In this document: positions 26,363 to 34,360 of the stretch, piece by piece | Layout: each line of letters opens with the position of its first letter | Position numbering within the stretch: position 1 is the first letter of the stretch | Source of the DNA: CALFMR01 sp035550595 | Lineage (GTDB): Bacteria; Acidobacteriota; Vicinamibacteria; Vicinamibacterales; SCN-69-37 | NCBI GenBank assembly: GCA_035550595.1 | Contig: DASZOV010000001.1 | Location: forward strand, 21,049 to 85,048 | DNA: 64,000 nt | Direction: 5' to 3' | Notes under the pieces: generated by a model | Databases searched by the model: none | Seen by the model: the letters and a program-made list of their open reading frames with translations, nothing else | What the model was told of the DNA's origin: nothing | Translations under genes and position numbers: made by a program

Positions 26363-28900
26363 TCACCACCGCCGGCCGATGGTCGCGAGAATCGTCCGCC
26401 GGAAGCCGTAGGCGCAGTAATCCGTGCCGCTGCAACTGGCGACGTACGTCTTGTCGAAGAGATTCGAGACGTTCACGGCCGCGCGCCACGGCAAGCCGGA
26501 CGTTGTCGGCGCGCCGAAATCGTACGAAATCGCCAGGTCGATGAGCGTCGTCCGCGGCACGCGGAACGTGTTGTCATCGTCGCCCCAGCTCGAGCCGAGC
26601 GAGCGAACGCCTCCGGCTAGACCAAGACCGGACAGCCGTGACTCGCGCAGCGCGTAACTGATCCAGAACGACGCGAGATCGGCCGGCACGCCTGACGGCG
26701 TATTGCCGACGCCCGGTCCAAACGCGACGCCCGCTTCGGTCACGACCGTCGCCGCATGGCTGTAACTCGCCGTGACGCCGACCCCACCAACGAGCTGCGC
26801 CTGCCCGGACATCTCGACGCCGCGGGATCGGATCTCGCCGGTCTGGATGCTGTCGCCGATGTGAATCGGATCGGGCGACAACACGTGCTGCTGCGTCAGT
26901 TGATAGACGGCGAACGTCACGTCGGCCGCGCGATCGGGCACCTGATATTTCACGCCGCCCTCGTACTGCTGTCCCGTCGTCGGTTTGAACGGCTGACCGT
27001 CGAAGTCCGTGCCGCTCGTCGGTTGAAACGACTGCGACACGCTCGCGTAAGGTGCGAAGCCTTGCGGCGCGAGATAGACGAGGCCGGCGCGGCCCGTCGA
27101 CGCGTGGTCGGGTTGATCGGTCACGTCGCCCGAGGCGACGTCGGTCGTGGTCGTGGCCGCCCAGTCGTGCCGTCCACCGACGAGCACGCGCCAGCGGTCG
27201 AGGGCCATGTGATCCTGCGCGTACAGACCGAACTGGTCCTGCACCTGATCGGTGAGATTGTCGAGCGGTGGCGTCTCGATCCGCTGGTCGTAGATCGGAT
27301 TGAGGAGATCGAGCGACGGCACCTGGCCGGGATCGGATCCGGAATCGAAGTTGTAGCCGAGGCCCTGATGGTACCAGCCTCGCTGATAGTCGCCACCGAC
27401 GAGCACGGTGTGACGGATCCGGCCCGAGGTGAAATTGTTCTCGGCCTGCGTGTCGAACGTGAGCGCGTTCAGATGATCGCGCAGGTGCCACGCATAACGG
27501 TAGAGCGTGCGGCCGTCCGGATCGAGGTAGCTCGAGTAGATCTTGTCGAAGGCCGACCGCACGTACGCGTGACGGAGATTCTCGCGAATCGTCCAGCCGC
27601 CGCCAAGGCGCCGTTCGACGCGCGCGCTGATCGACGCGAGCGTGCGCGAGTACAGGTCGAAGCTTGGATCGCCGGTGTCGAACGAGGTCGGTAGTACGAG
27701 CGACGGATCAGCGGGATTCGGCAACACCGTTCCATAGGCCGGGATCCAGTTATAGAAACCGACAGATGGATCGTGCTGCACCGCTGCCGACACCGTGGCC
27801 GTCGTCGCCGCGTCCGGCCGCCAGCGCAGCGACGGCGCGAGCGAGACGCGCTTGTCACGCGTGTGATCGACCTGCGTGTCGGCCGCGTGCGCCGTGCCGG
27901 CGATACGGTAGCGGAGCGACGAATGGTCGCCGACCTGGCCGCCGGCATCGAAGTTGGCCTGGAAGCGACTGTAGCTGCCGACTTGCAGTTCGACCTGCCG
28001 GATCGTGCCGTCGGTCGGCTGCTTGGTCGCGAGGTTCAACACGCCGCCGGGATCGGACTGACCGTAGAGCACGGAGGCGGGACCGCGCAGCAGTTCGGCG
28101 CGATCGAGCAGATACGGATCGAGCTGTGGAATGCTGTAACCGCCCGACAACAGGCGTAGTCCGTCCTGATACTGGTTCACGAGGAAGCCGCGCGAGTACA
28201 TGTAATCGAGCGCCGTCATCGCGCCGCGTGACTCGGGCACGATCGCGGTGGCGTAGCGCAACGCCTGCGGCACACTCGTCGCGCCCTGGGCGTCGATCGT
28301 CTCGTGCGTGACGATGGAGATCGATGCGGGCGTCTCGATGAGCGGCACGTCGCTCTTGGTCGCGCTCGCATGCTCGACGGTGAGGCCCTCGCCCACGACG
28401 GCGACCTGCGCGCTGACACCGGCGACCGTCAACGTCACATTGAGCGCCCGCGTCTCGCCGGTCGCGAGGTCGATCGTCTCGCGCCGATCGTCGAATCCCG
28501 CGCGCGACGCGATGACGACGTAGCGACCAGGTGGGAGCCCCGTGAGCGTATACGTGCCGTCGGCGCCAGTCGTGGTCGATGTGACGCTGCGACCGTCAGT
28601 CGTGGTTGCGACGATGCGCACGCCCGCAATGCGCGCGCCGGTCGCATCGACGACCGTGCCGCGGACCGCGGCTGACGCCTGAGCCGGCGCCGCAGCCTGG
28701 ACCGCGACCGCGCGGATGTCGGGCGGTGCGGCTGCCGCAGCCGGTTGCGCGGTCATGACCGTTGCGAGCGCAGCCATACCGAGCACGCTCAAGAGACTCG
28801 CGCGAACGAACATGGCGCGCACGTCGGGACGCGGGTGAACGACGGACACGAGAGGGGCGAGGCGGCGCACGGGCCGCGAGGACGCGAGACGCGACAGCAT
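26363..28900 (-). CDS. TonB-dependent siderophore receptor with N-terminal carboxypeptidase-regulatory domain
   Basis: 845 residues. After a signal peptide (LLSVLGMAALATVMTAQPAAAAA) comes a CarboxypepD-type beta sandwich (VRGTVVDATGARIAGVRIVATTTDG...LPPGRYVVIASRAGF). The plug has TPASISIVTHETIDAQGATSV, ELLRGPASVLYGQSDPGGVLNLATKQP, the signature of siderophore receptors. A 22-strand-sized barrel follows, ending RRTILATIGRRW. It imports a ferric siderophore with TonB energy. The first gene of an operon with the PepSY protein; a promoter and a palindromic operator lie upstream. The initiator ATG could also be the internal M30 that begins the signal peptide. Confidence 0.93.
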   Translation of the reverse strand: MLSRLASSRPVRRLAPLVSVVHPRPDVRAMFVRASLLSVLGMAALATVMTAQPAAAAAPPDIRAVAVQAAAPAQASAAVRGTVVDATGARIAGVRIVATTTDGRSVTSTTTGADGTYTLTGLPPGRYVVIASRAGFDDRRETIDLATGETRALNVTLTVAGVSAQVAVVGEGLTVEHASATKSDVPLIETPASISIVTHETIDAQGATSVPQALRYATAIVPESRGAMTALDYMYSRGFLVNQYQDGLRLLSGGYSIPQLDPYLLDRAELLRGPASVLYGQSDPGGVLNLATKQPTDGTIRQVELQVGSYSRFQANFDAGGQVGDHSSLRYRIAGTAHAADTQVDHTRDKRVSLAPSLRWRPDAATTATVSAAVQHDPSVGFYNWIPAYGTVLPNPADPSLVLPTSFDTGDPSFDLYSRTLASISARVERRLGGGWTIRENLRHAYVRSAFDKIYSSYLDPDGRTLYRYAWHLRDHLNALTFDTQAENNFTSGRIRHTVLVGGDYQRGWYHQGLGYNFDSGSDPGQVPSLDLLNPIYDQRIETPPLDNLTDQVQDQFGLYAQDHMALDRWRVLVGGRHDWAATTTTDVASGDVTDQPDHASTGRAGLVYLAPQGFAPYASVSQSFQPTSGTDFDGQPFKPTTGQQYEGGVKYQVPDRAADVTFAVYQLTQQHVLSPDPIHIGDSIQTGEIRSRGVEMSGQAQLVGGVGVTASYSHAATVVTEAGVAFGPGVGNTPSGVPADLASFWISYALRESRLSGLGLAGGVRSLGSSWGDDDNTFRVPRTTLIDLAISYDFGAPTTSGLPWRAAVNVSNLFDKTYVASCSGTDYCAYGFRRTILATIGRRW

Positions 28901-28966
28901 GATTCAGACGCTCCGAGGGGGACGCGAAGACGATGGGTCAGCCAGCCGCAGACGAGGTCCAGCAGA

Positions 28967-28980
28967 TGAGACCTGTCTCA
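28967..28980 (-). promoter_or_regulatory. Palindromic operator candidate upstream of the siderophore receptor
   Basis: TGAGAC and GTCTCA form a perfect 6-2-6 palindrome, placed just downstream of the predicted transcription start. The location fits a repressor site responding to iron, but it does not match the classical Fur box. Confidence 0.5.
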
Positions 28981-28992
28981 ACAGCGCCAATC

Positions 28993-29022
28993 AGTCTAAA
29001 TCCGACCAAAAGAGTCCGTCAA
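28993..29022 (-). promoter_or_regulatory. Sigma-70-type promoter of the siderophore receptor operon
   Basis: On the minus strand TTGACG (29022-29017) and TAGACT (28998-28993) are separated by 18 bp. The start site would fall near 28986, about 85 bp before the receptor start codon. Confidence 0.55.
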
Positions 29023-29432
29023 GCAGCCGCGGCGACATGGCCTGCCGTGACGCGATTTGATCGGATCTTCCATCGTCTTCAGTCCGGCCATCGCGGCGCG
29101 GTCCCAGTGGCGTCGGGAGGCGCTCGTCGCCGTGCTCCCCGTTCAACGATCGCCGTCGCTCTGTTCACGACCTGCGACTGATGATGCGCAGTTTTCTCAC
29201 CGGCGGGCAGACCAACTCGCGGAAGCCACGCGCTCGATTGCTGACGGCGCTCCGTCCGCCTGCCGGCGTCCGTTATCCGACGTGCCACGCAACCGCGGTC
29301 GCGCAAGAATAAGGTAATCTATGTTCAGTGATTCGGCAGTTTCAGCCGCCGTTGAACGGATGCCGCGTGCGCAACCTAGCAGCAACGCCGCCGCGGTGGC
29401 AGGGTTAACTATCACGCGAAACTGAGCCAGAT
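29023..29432. other. Intergenic region without a recognised gene
   Basis: About 400 bp separate the siderophore-receptor promoter from the end of the low-GC operon. Short open frames here lack ribosome binding sites and look unlike protein. Base composition falls from high-GC toward the low-GC island across this stretch, so it probably marks the island edge. No flanking direct repeat or tRNA was seen. Confidence 0.5.
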
Positions 29433-30128
29433 TTATGGAACGACCGGCTTTATAAAGGCACTAAATTCGGCAAGACTCATCACGCCAGAGTGTCGCCCCA
29501 CAGCGTCTACGAGATGGTCGGCTCGCTGCTTGCCAACAAAGAATGTCGGCGTGCTGACAATTGACAACGCCTCCGCATTCTCCATCTCTTGTCTGACCTT
29601 CAACGGGGCGCTTCCCGTAAGGCACAACGTGAATTTCTGCATATCAATGCCAGCAACAGCCGCAAGGCGCATCCATCGATCAACACGTACGTTCTCTGGT
29701 TTCGCAAATAAACCATCGTGCAGCTGCCAAAATTTTCCCTCGCGACCAGCGCACTCGGCCGCCACCGCCGCTCGAAAGGCGAACGAGTGCAATTGTGTAA
29801 GCGGAATACTATGAAAGACAAATAGAATTTTGCCAGTAGCTATATACGATCGACGAATGTCATTCAAAGTCCCGACCGCGAATTGGCGGCAATAAGGACA
29901 CTGAAAATCTGCATATTCAATTACGACAGCTTGCGCCGAACGATTGCCATCGAGCCAAGCTCCATCGAGTGTCAACGGCTGTCGCGGAAGAGACTGCGCG
30001 CCTCCGGCGCTCATCGACCTTGGCAAAGTTGCGCGATCGCGAAAGAGGACAACGACCACCAGCACAATGGCAAGGATGCTAACAGAAATATTAGCAACGA
30101 CGTTTAGTGCCTGCCGAATGTTAGACAC
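29433..30128 (-). CDS. DsbA-like thiol:disulfide oxidoreductase (thioredoxin_4 type), membrane-anchored
   Basis: 231 residues from a GTG. Residues 12-30 are a signal anchor (ANISVSILAIVLVVVVLF). The catalytic motif is DFQCPYC (C77, C80), followed by a helical insertion (FAFRAAVAAECAGREGKFWQLHDGLF) and the cis-proline strand VSTPTFFVGKQ, as in DsbA/DsbG-like proteins that oxidise or transfer disulfides in the periplasm. Last gene of the low-GC operon, 26 bp after the barrel gene. The short AT-rich gap before it contains a perfect TATAAT (30136-30131), but too close to the GTG to serve this start. A likely helper for the Cys-rich product of the operon's first gene. Confidence 0.85.
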   Translation of the reverse strand: MSNIRQALNVVANISVSILAIVLVVVVLFRDRATLPRSMSAGGAQSLPRQPLTLDGAWLDGNRSAQAVVIEYADFQCPYCRQFAVGTLNDIRRSYIATGKILFVFHSIPLTQLHSFAFRAAVAAECAGREGKFWQLHDGLFAKPENVRVDRWMRLAAVAGIDMQKFTLCLTGSAPLKVRQEMENAEALSIVSTPTFFVGKQRADHLVDAVGRHSGVMSLAEFSAFIKPVVP

Positions 30129-30154
30129 AAATTATAACCGGCAATAAATTTTCC

Positions 30155-30772
30155 CTAAAATCTAAACGTAAATCTAATAACTGGCTGGTAATAAGATCGA
30201 TCAAAAGACGAGTCGACGACAATGCCAGGATCGAGCGACAAACGTCTCGACAACTGATATCGGACCAGCATATGGTAGGAAAATCCGCTCCACGGCTCAC
30301 GCGTAGTCATTTCTCTAATGTCGTAGATAGTTTCGGCTAGCAGAAATGATCGATCAAATCCGGCCGCGACCAGGAGACCGCCACCGACCACGAGACTCAC
30401 GCGGTGCGCGGAAGGGCTGTGATAGCTGATGGTCACGCGCTGCAGACTAAGATGGCTGCTTCTCAAATACCGACGATCGCCATCGAATTGCGGAAATGGT
30501 GGCTGCGTTCCACTTGGGTACTGATCAGGCCGACTTCCCGGGCCAAAGCTACCACTCCACGACGCCCACCAGCGCTTTGTAACACGCACAGAAACACCGA
30601 CGCCAATCGTTGCAAGATTCGGCGGAGGCTCACCTTCCGCTGCGGCAAAGCCACCGTCGGCGCTGACTTCCACGCGTGCGGCCTGTGCCTCTGCCGAGCG
30701 CGTCGCGCTACACGCCATGACCGATGCCGCGCACGCGATCGTGAGTACACGCCTCAAGTAATGCCTGGTCAT
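30155..30772 (-). CDS. Small outer-membrane beta-barrel-like protein
   Basis: 205 residues with a signal peptide (LTIACAASVMACSATRSAEAQA). The remainder alternates hydrophobic and polar residues in eight or more strands (TIGVGVSVRVTKRWWASWSGSFG, HLSLQRVTISYHS, RVSLVVGGGLLVAAGF, YHMLVRYQLSRRLSLDPGIVV) and ends PVIRFTFRF, the aromatic C-terminus that BAM recognises. No homologous family could be named. Its ATG overlaps the previous gene's stop (ATGA). Confidence 0.62.
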   Translation of the reverse strand: MTRHYLRRVLTIACAASVMACSATRSAEAQAARVEVSADGGFAAAEGEPPPNLATIGVGVSVRVTKRWWASWSGSFGPGSRPDQYPSGTQPPFPQFDGDRRYLRSSHLSLQRVTISYHSPSAHRVSLVVGGGLLVAAGFDRSFLLAETIYDIREMTTREPWSGFSYHMLVRYQLSRRLSLDPGIVVDSSFDRSYYQPVIRFTFRF

Positions 30773-31638
30773 TCGTCGATATGGAGCGCAACCGCTTCTA
30801 GAGTCTGACCTTCCGGAACGACAATTGGCAGCGCTGGCGACCGCCGCGTGTCAACGTTCGCCCTGAGGTCAAGGGACGTATTCGGCAAGACTCCGGTAAT
30901 GCGGAACATTCCGTCCGCGCCCGTTCGTGTTCGCCCTCCGACCATTCTGGCCAAGAAGCCGGCTCCGTAGATGTCCGATGGATAGCTGACGATAACGGTC
31001 GCGCCGTTGACGGGCAAGCCCTTGACGTCGGTCACCGTGCCCACAACCGTACCGGCGTCATGAAGTTGAAACGTCTTCGACACAACTGTCCCCCCTTGAA
31101 TCACGATCGGCGCGGCGGATGGCGCAAGCCCATTACCCTTGACGACAATGACCGCCGGCCCCTGCGGCACATCATCAAATTCGACAACGCCGCGTGAGGT
31201 GACGCCGTTGAATGTCTCCGGATTTCCTGGACGACTGAGAAAGACCAGCGCGCTCGCTGATGCAGGCTCGCCAGTCGCCCATTTCATTACTTTGATTGTG
31301 AGTGTCGACGCTCGGTCAAGTCGAATTATGACTTCACGCTGCCTATCGATAGGCGGCCACCGCCGGCGCGTCGTCGCGAATCCTGGCGCCCTAATGGTAA
31401 GGACACCGACCGGAGACGCTGACGAAATAAGGGCGACGCCGTTGTTGTCACTATGCCACGTCTCTTGTACTTTGTTACTGCCATTGTCGAGAGTCATGGT
31501 GACATGATTCAGCGGCGTTCCACTGACGTTATCGATAACGGTAACGCGCGCATCGGCTGATTCGTTCTGGGCGGCAGAGGAGCCCGCGATGCTCATGACG
31601 AGGCATATGGCGAGCGACAGGCGATTGATGGAATGCAT
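30769..31638 (-). CDS. Exported CnaB/carboxypeptidase-regulatory-like domain protein
   Basis: 289 residues after a signal peptide (LAICLVMSIAGSSAAQ). Two or three beta-sandwich repeats are visible: ARVTVIDNVSGTPLNHVTMTLDNG, then STLTIKVMKWATGEPASASALVF...VEFDDVPQGPAVIVVKGNG, and GTVVGTVTDVKGLPVNGATVIVSYPSD...GMFRITGVLPNTSLDLRA. Such domains occur in surface proteins and are binding or stalk modules. It is the second gene of the low-GC operon, 6 bp after the Cys-rich gene and overlapping the barrel gene by ATGA. Confidence 0.75.
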   Translation of the reverse strand: MHSINRLSLAICLVMSIAGSSAAQNESADARVTVIDNVSGTPLNHVTMTLDNGSNKVQETWHSDNNGVALISSASPVGVLTIRAPGFATTRRRWPPIDRQREVIIRLDRASTLTIKVMKWATGEPASASALVFLSRPGNPETFNGVTSRGVVEFDDVPQGPAVIVVKGNGLAPSAAPIVIQGGTVVSKTFQLHDAGTVVGTVTDVKGLPVNGATVIVSYPSDIYGAGFLARMVGGRTRTGADGMFRITGVLPNTSLDLRANVDTRRSPALPIVVPEGQTLEAVALHIDE

Positions 31639-31644
31639 GGCTTT

Positions 31645-32436
31645 CTACTGCCCAAGATAGCCGTACGCATAAAGCGACAGATGCAAACTTCCCGTCAAAT
31701 CATATAGATCCTCGCTCGGCAAGACGACGGCACTTTGACCAGAACACGTATCACTTGAAGCATCGCATGACACGATGATATTCGTATCGGGAAACGTTAT
31801 CCTGCCGATCTTACTGTCGGGCCAGTTGTTGTCGAGATCCCACACTTCTGCATACGTACTCAGCTCGGTGTACACTCCGCCATTTAGCTGTGAAACACAC
31901 GTGCCAGGGACATTCCAAATATTGGAAGCATACGTGTATTCGGTGGGTGAAAATTGATTGGTGTAGTTATCGTAGTTATAATAAATACTTGATGGAGGTG
32001 TGTATGGGCTATCAGTAGTGCATGCATTCCACTGCAGCTTGCCGTCGTCGGGAACCCATCCAGCAAATTGAAACGAATCCTGCCTGGAGCCATGTGGCGA
32101 CTCGACGCCGAAATTACTGAACGGAGGCGTATGGATCCAACCGAGGATGCCGTAGCACTCCTCGCTGAGGCCGTCGTAGCCATGCCTATTCATAGTAGAA
32201 TAAACAATAGTATACGAACACCACGGATTGCTTCCGCTGCACATCCCGCTTCCTAGACCTCCGTTATACTCTCCGCAAGTCGTGAAACTGCCTCCGTACA
32301 TACACGCATAGTCACACGACCGAGTGGGATTACAGTCGATGTCGCAGTAGCCCGTGTCGGCGACAATAGTCGCCGGGTGCAGGTGAAGATAGACGACGGC
32401 GACAATGAGGACGCCGACGTTCCGTGCCAGCCTCAT
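31645..32436 (-). CDS. Exported cysteine-rich protein of unknown family
   Basis: 263 residues. The ATG at 32436 has GGAGG with good spacing and begins the signal peptide MRLARNVGVLIVAVVYLHLH; a longer frame from 32517 overlaps the promoter. The mature part holds 12 cysteines: the first four are in YCDIDCNPTRSCDYAC and the last two in SCDASSDTC. It is rich in Tyr, Asn, Ser and Gly (YYNYDNYTNQF). No known domain was recognised. The even cysteine count and the DsbA-like gene in the same operon suggest a multi-disulfide extracellular protein. Codon and base use are clearly lower in GC than the surroundings. Confidence 0.65.
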   Translation of the reverse strand: MRLARNVGVLIVAVVYLHLHPATIVADTGYCDIDCNPTRSCDYACMYGGSFTTCGEYNGGLGSGMCSGSNPWCSYTIVYSTMNRHGYDGLSEECYGILGWIHTPPFSNFGVESPHGSRQDSFQFAGWVPDDGKLQWNACTTDSPYTPPSSIYYNYDNYTNQFSPTEYTYASNIWNVPGTCVSQLNGGVYTELSTYAEVWDLDNNWPDSKIGRITFPDTNIIVSCDASSDTCSGQSAVVLPSEDLYDLTGSLHLSLYAYGYLGQ

Positions 32437-32464
32437 GAGCCCCTCCGATTGCGCGAGTGTGGCG

Positions 32465-32493
32465 ACTGTAGCGATTGAAAAGTGCGTTGTCAA
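32465..32493 (-). promoter_or_regulatory. Near-consensus sigma-70 promoter of the low-GC operon
   Basis: On the minus strand a perfect TTGACA (32493-32488), a 17-bp spacer and TACAGT (32470-32465). The start would be near 32458, giving a leader of about 22 bases with the GGAGG site. Confidence 0.7.
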
Positions 32494-32546
32494 GCTAATT
32501 CGCCGCTCGTGATTCATCTCCGATCCGTGGGCCGATCAGCCGAGAG

Positions 32547-32802
32547 CTAGCGTTCCACGTCCGGCTCGTACACCTCGCCCTCGATATCGACCAGCTTGTC
32601 CTGCATGTAGCCCGCCGTGTCGTGGACGCCCTGGTTGTAGATCGGTGGGCCGATCTCGCGGAGGAAGAAGTCGACGAGCCCCTCCGCGCGAAAATCACTC
32701 AGCGCTTCGTCGAACTCCGCGGCGACGTGGGTTTTGAGCCTGGCGAGCAGCGCGGCCCTGCGCTCGGGGGGAAAGGCGAACGCGCATGGACGGACGAGGC
32801 AT
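32547..32802 (-). pseudogene. DUF2164-family gene, frameshifted at a G6/C6 tract
   Basis: The second reading part (RRAALLARLKTHVAAEFDEA, then LVDFFLREIGPPIYNQGVHD, then KLVDIEGEVYEP) is a typical DUF2164 protein, but its frame has no start codon. A good start exists 1 base out of phase: GGAG, eight bases, ATG at 32802, reading MPRPSMRVRLSP. Removing one base from the six-C run at 32771-32766 joins both parts into an 84-residue protein of normal DUF2164 length. It is either a real inactivation or a sequencing error in a homopolymer. DUF2164 proteins are small, of unknown function. Confidence 0.7.
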
Positions 32803-32866
32803 GAGGCGGTCTCCGTGCGATCGCGATGAACTGGTCATCCCGCAGTGTTCAAGCTAGCATCCACGC

Positions 32867-33268
32867 ATGGCGCAAGGCGTCCGACACTATCCAGACGAGG
32901 CGCTTCGGACACTGGCCGCCGGCCGGCCTGGCCTGAGGCTGCTCGTGCTGTACGGGTCACGCGCGCGAGGAGACGCGCACGAGGGCTCGGACTGGGACTT
33001 CGCCTATCAGGCCGACACGACGTTCGATCCGGACGATCTGCTGGCGGCCCTCGCCGATCACTTGCGCGTCGACCGCATCGACCTCGTCGATCTCGATCGG
33101 GCGGGAGCCCTTCTCCGCTATCACGTCGCTCGCGATGGCCTCATCGTCTTCGAGCGCGAGGCGCGCGGGTTCGAGCGATTCTGGCTGGACGCGGTCGACA
33201 CGTGGTGCGATCTCGCGCCCGTACTCGAGCCGGCCTACGCGCAACGGCTGGACGCGCTGCCACGATGA
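32867..33268 (+). CDS. mntA: MNT-type minimal nucleotidyltransferase (MntA-like antitoxin)
   Basis: 133 residues. VLYGSRARGDAHEGSDWDF gives the GS-x10-DxD motif of polymerase-beta-type nucleotidyltransferases; DRIDLVDLDRAGALLRYHVARDG supplies the third acidic strand and the following helix. MntA antitoxins adenylylate a tyrosine next to the RNase motif of the partner HEPN toxin and so inactivate it. All catalytic residues look intact. The stop overlaps the start of the HEPN remnant (ATGA, 33265-33268). Confidence 0.85.
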   Translation: MAQGVRHYPDEALRTLAAGRPGLRLLVLYGSRARGDAHEGSDWDFAYQADTTFDPDDLLAALADHLRVDRIDLVDLDRAGALLRYHVARDGLIVFEREARGFERFWLDAVDTWCDLAPVLEPAYAQRLDALPR

Positions 33269-33532
33269 GTCCGTTCGACCGCGGCGTGCTCGCCGATCGT
33301 GCCGCCGCCATGGAACGGCACCTCGCTCGCGTGCGCGATCGTCTACCTGAACGCGAGTCCGACTTCTCCGGCGAATCTCCCCGATCGGCTCGTTCGCGCC
33401 GCAGGCTTCCGGAACGTCGTCGCGCACGCGTACGAACGGCTGGACATGGCGCGCGTCTACCGCGCCGCAACGACCGGACCGGCGAATCTCTTCGCCTTCG
33501 TCGGCGCGATCGCACGACTCGATCCGGCGTGA
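33265..33532 (+). pseudogene. hepT: Degraded HEPN (HepT-like) toxin gene
   Basis: The frame starting at 33265 reads MSPFDRGVLADRAAAMERHL, a typical HepT first helix, then runs out of register after RVRDRLPE. The +1 frame then gives NLPDRLVRAAGFRNVVAHAY, the HEPN RNase motif Rx4-6H followed by the tyrosine that MntA modifies, and ends FAFVGAIARLDPA. The total span is 268 bases, about 50 codons short of a normal HepT, so an internal deletion that also shifts the frame has removed the middle helices. The toxin is probably dead, leaving an orphan antitoxin gene. Confidence 0.65.
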
Positions 33533-33539
33533 ACGGCGT

Positions 33540-34289
33540 TCAGGCCGCGTCCCTCGTGAGGACGATTGGCCGCCCGCGCGTGACCACGAGCGTGTGCTCA
33601 TGGTGCGCCGCCAGACTGCCGTCCGCCGTGCGCATCGTCCACCCATCGCGAGCGAGGACGGCGCGCGACGAACCGGCCGCGATCATCGGCTCGATCGTCA
33701 GCACCAGTCCTTCAGTCAGCACGTCGCGCTGGCGGCGATCGTACGTGTTCGGCACGTTGGGAGGCTCGTGAATCGTGCGCCCGACGCCGTGGCCGGCAAG
33801 ACCATCGACGACGGCGAAGCCGTGACGCCGGACGTACGTCTCGACCGCACGTCCAATCTCGTTGACGCGCGTCCCGGCCGTCACCACATCGAGCGAAGCA
33901 TCGAAGGCCGCTGCGGCACAGGCAGCGAGCCGACACGCGATGTCGGCACCCGGGGCGATGACGACGGTGCGCGCGGCATCGGCGACATATCCGTCCTTCT
34001 CGACGGTCACGTCCAGCTTGACGACATCGCCGGCGACGACGCGGCGGCTACCGGGAATGCCGTGCACGATCTCGTCGTTGACGCTGATGAGCACGGTGCC
34101 GGGAAAACCGTAGACGACGGCCGGCGCCGATCGAGCGCCGTGCGCGGCGATGAGATCAGCCGCCATCCGGTCGAGCTCACCGGTCGTGATGCGCGGCTGG
34201 ACATGCGCTTCGAGCAGATCGAGTGTGCGGCGCACGATCGCCGACACGCGAAGAAGGCCACGCCAATCGGCCAGGTTCGCAATGGACAT
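33540..34289 (-). CDS. map: Type I methionine aminopeptidase
   Basis: 249 residues, the standard bacterial length. All five metal ligands are present: D93 (KLDVTVEKDG), D104 (VADAART), H167 (AGHGVGRTIHE), E200 (LTIEPM) and E231 (HHEHTLVV). Substrate-site histidines H76 (NDEIVHGIP) and H174 are there too. It removes the initiator methionine from new proteins in the cytoplasm. It lies apart from ribosomal-protein genes, so may be a second copy. Confidence 0.95.
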   Translation of the reverse strand: MSIANLADWRGLLRVSAIVRRTLDLLEAHVQPRITTGELDRMAADLIAAHGARSAPAVVYGFPGTVLISVNDEIVHGIPGSRRVVAGDVVKLDVTVEKDGYVADAARTVVIAPGADIACRLAACAAAAFDASLDVVTAGTRVNEIGRAVETYVRRHGFAVVDGLAGHGVGRTIHEPPNVPNTYDRRQRDVLTEGLVLTIEPMIAAGSSRAVLARDGWTMRTADGSLAAHHEHTLVVTRGRPIVLTRDAA

Positions 34290-34360
34290 GCGTCAGCATC
34301 CACCACGCGTGATGCGTAGTTCAAGCGGCACATGCCGGCGTCCGGTAGCCGATGCGCCGC

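Noticed and set aside
28967..28980. Classical Fur box at the siderophore receptor
   Set aside because: The palindrome TGAGAC-CT-GTCTCA does not resemble the GATAAT-type Fur hexamers; kept only as a generic operator candidate.
29079..29306. Short open frames in the gap downstream of the low-GC operon
   Set aside because: No RBS, Arg-rich composition and no recognisable fold.
30131..30136. Perfect TATAAT before the DsbA-like gene as its own promoter
   Set aside because: The transcription start would fall at or inside the GTG codon, the -35 region is poor, and the gene is in a tight operon; the AT-rich background makes a chance match likely.
32495..32698. 67-codon minus-strand frame across the DUF2164 region
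   Set aside because: Its translation is Ser/Arg/Thr-rich noise, while a different frame gives a clear DUF2164 protein.
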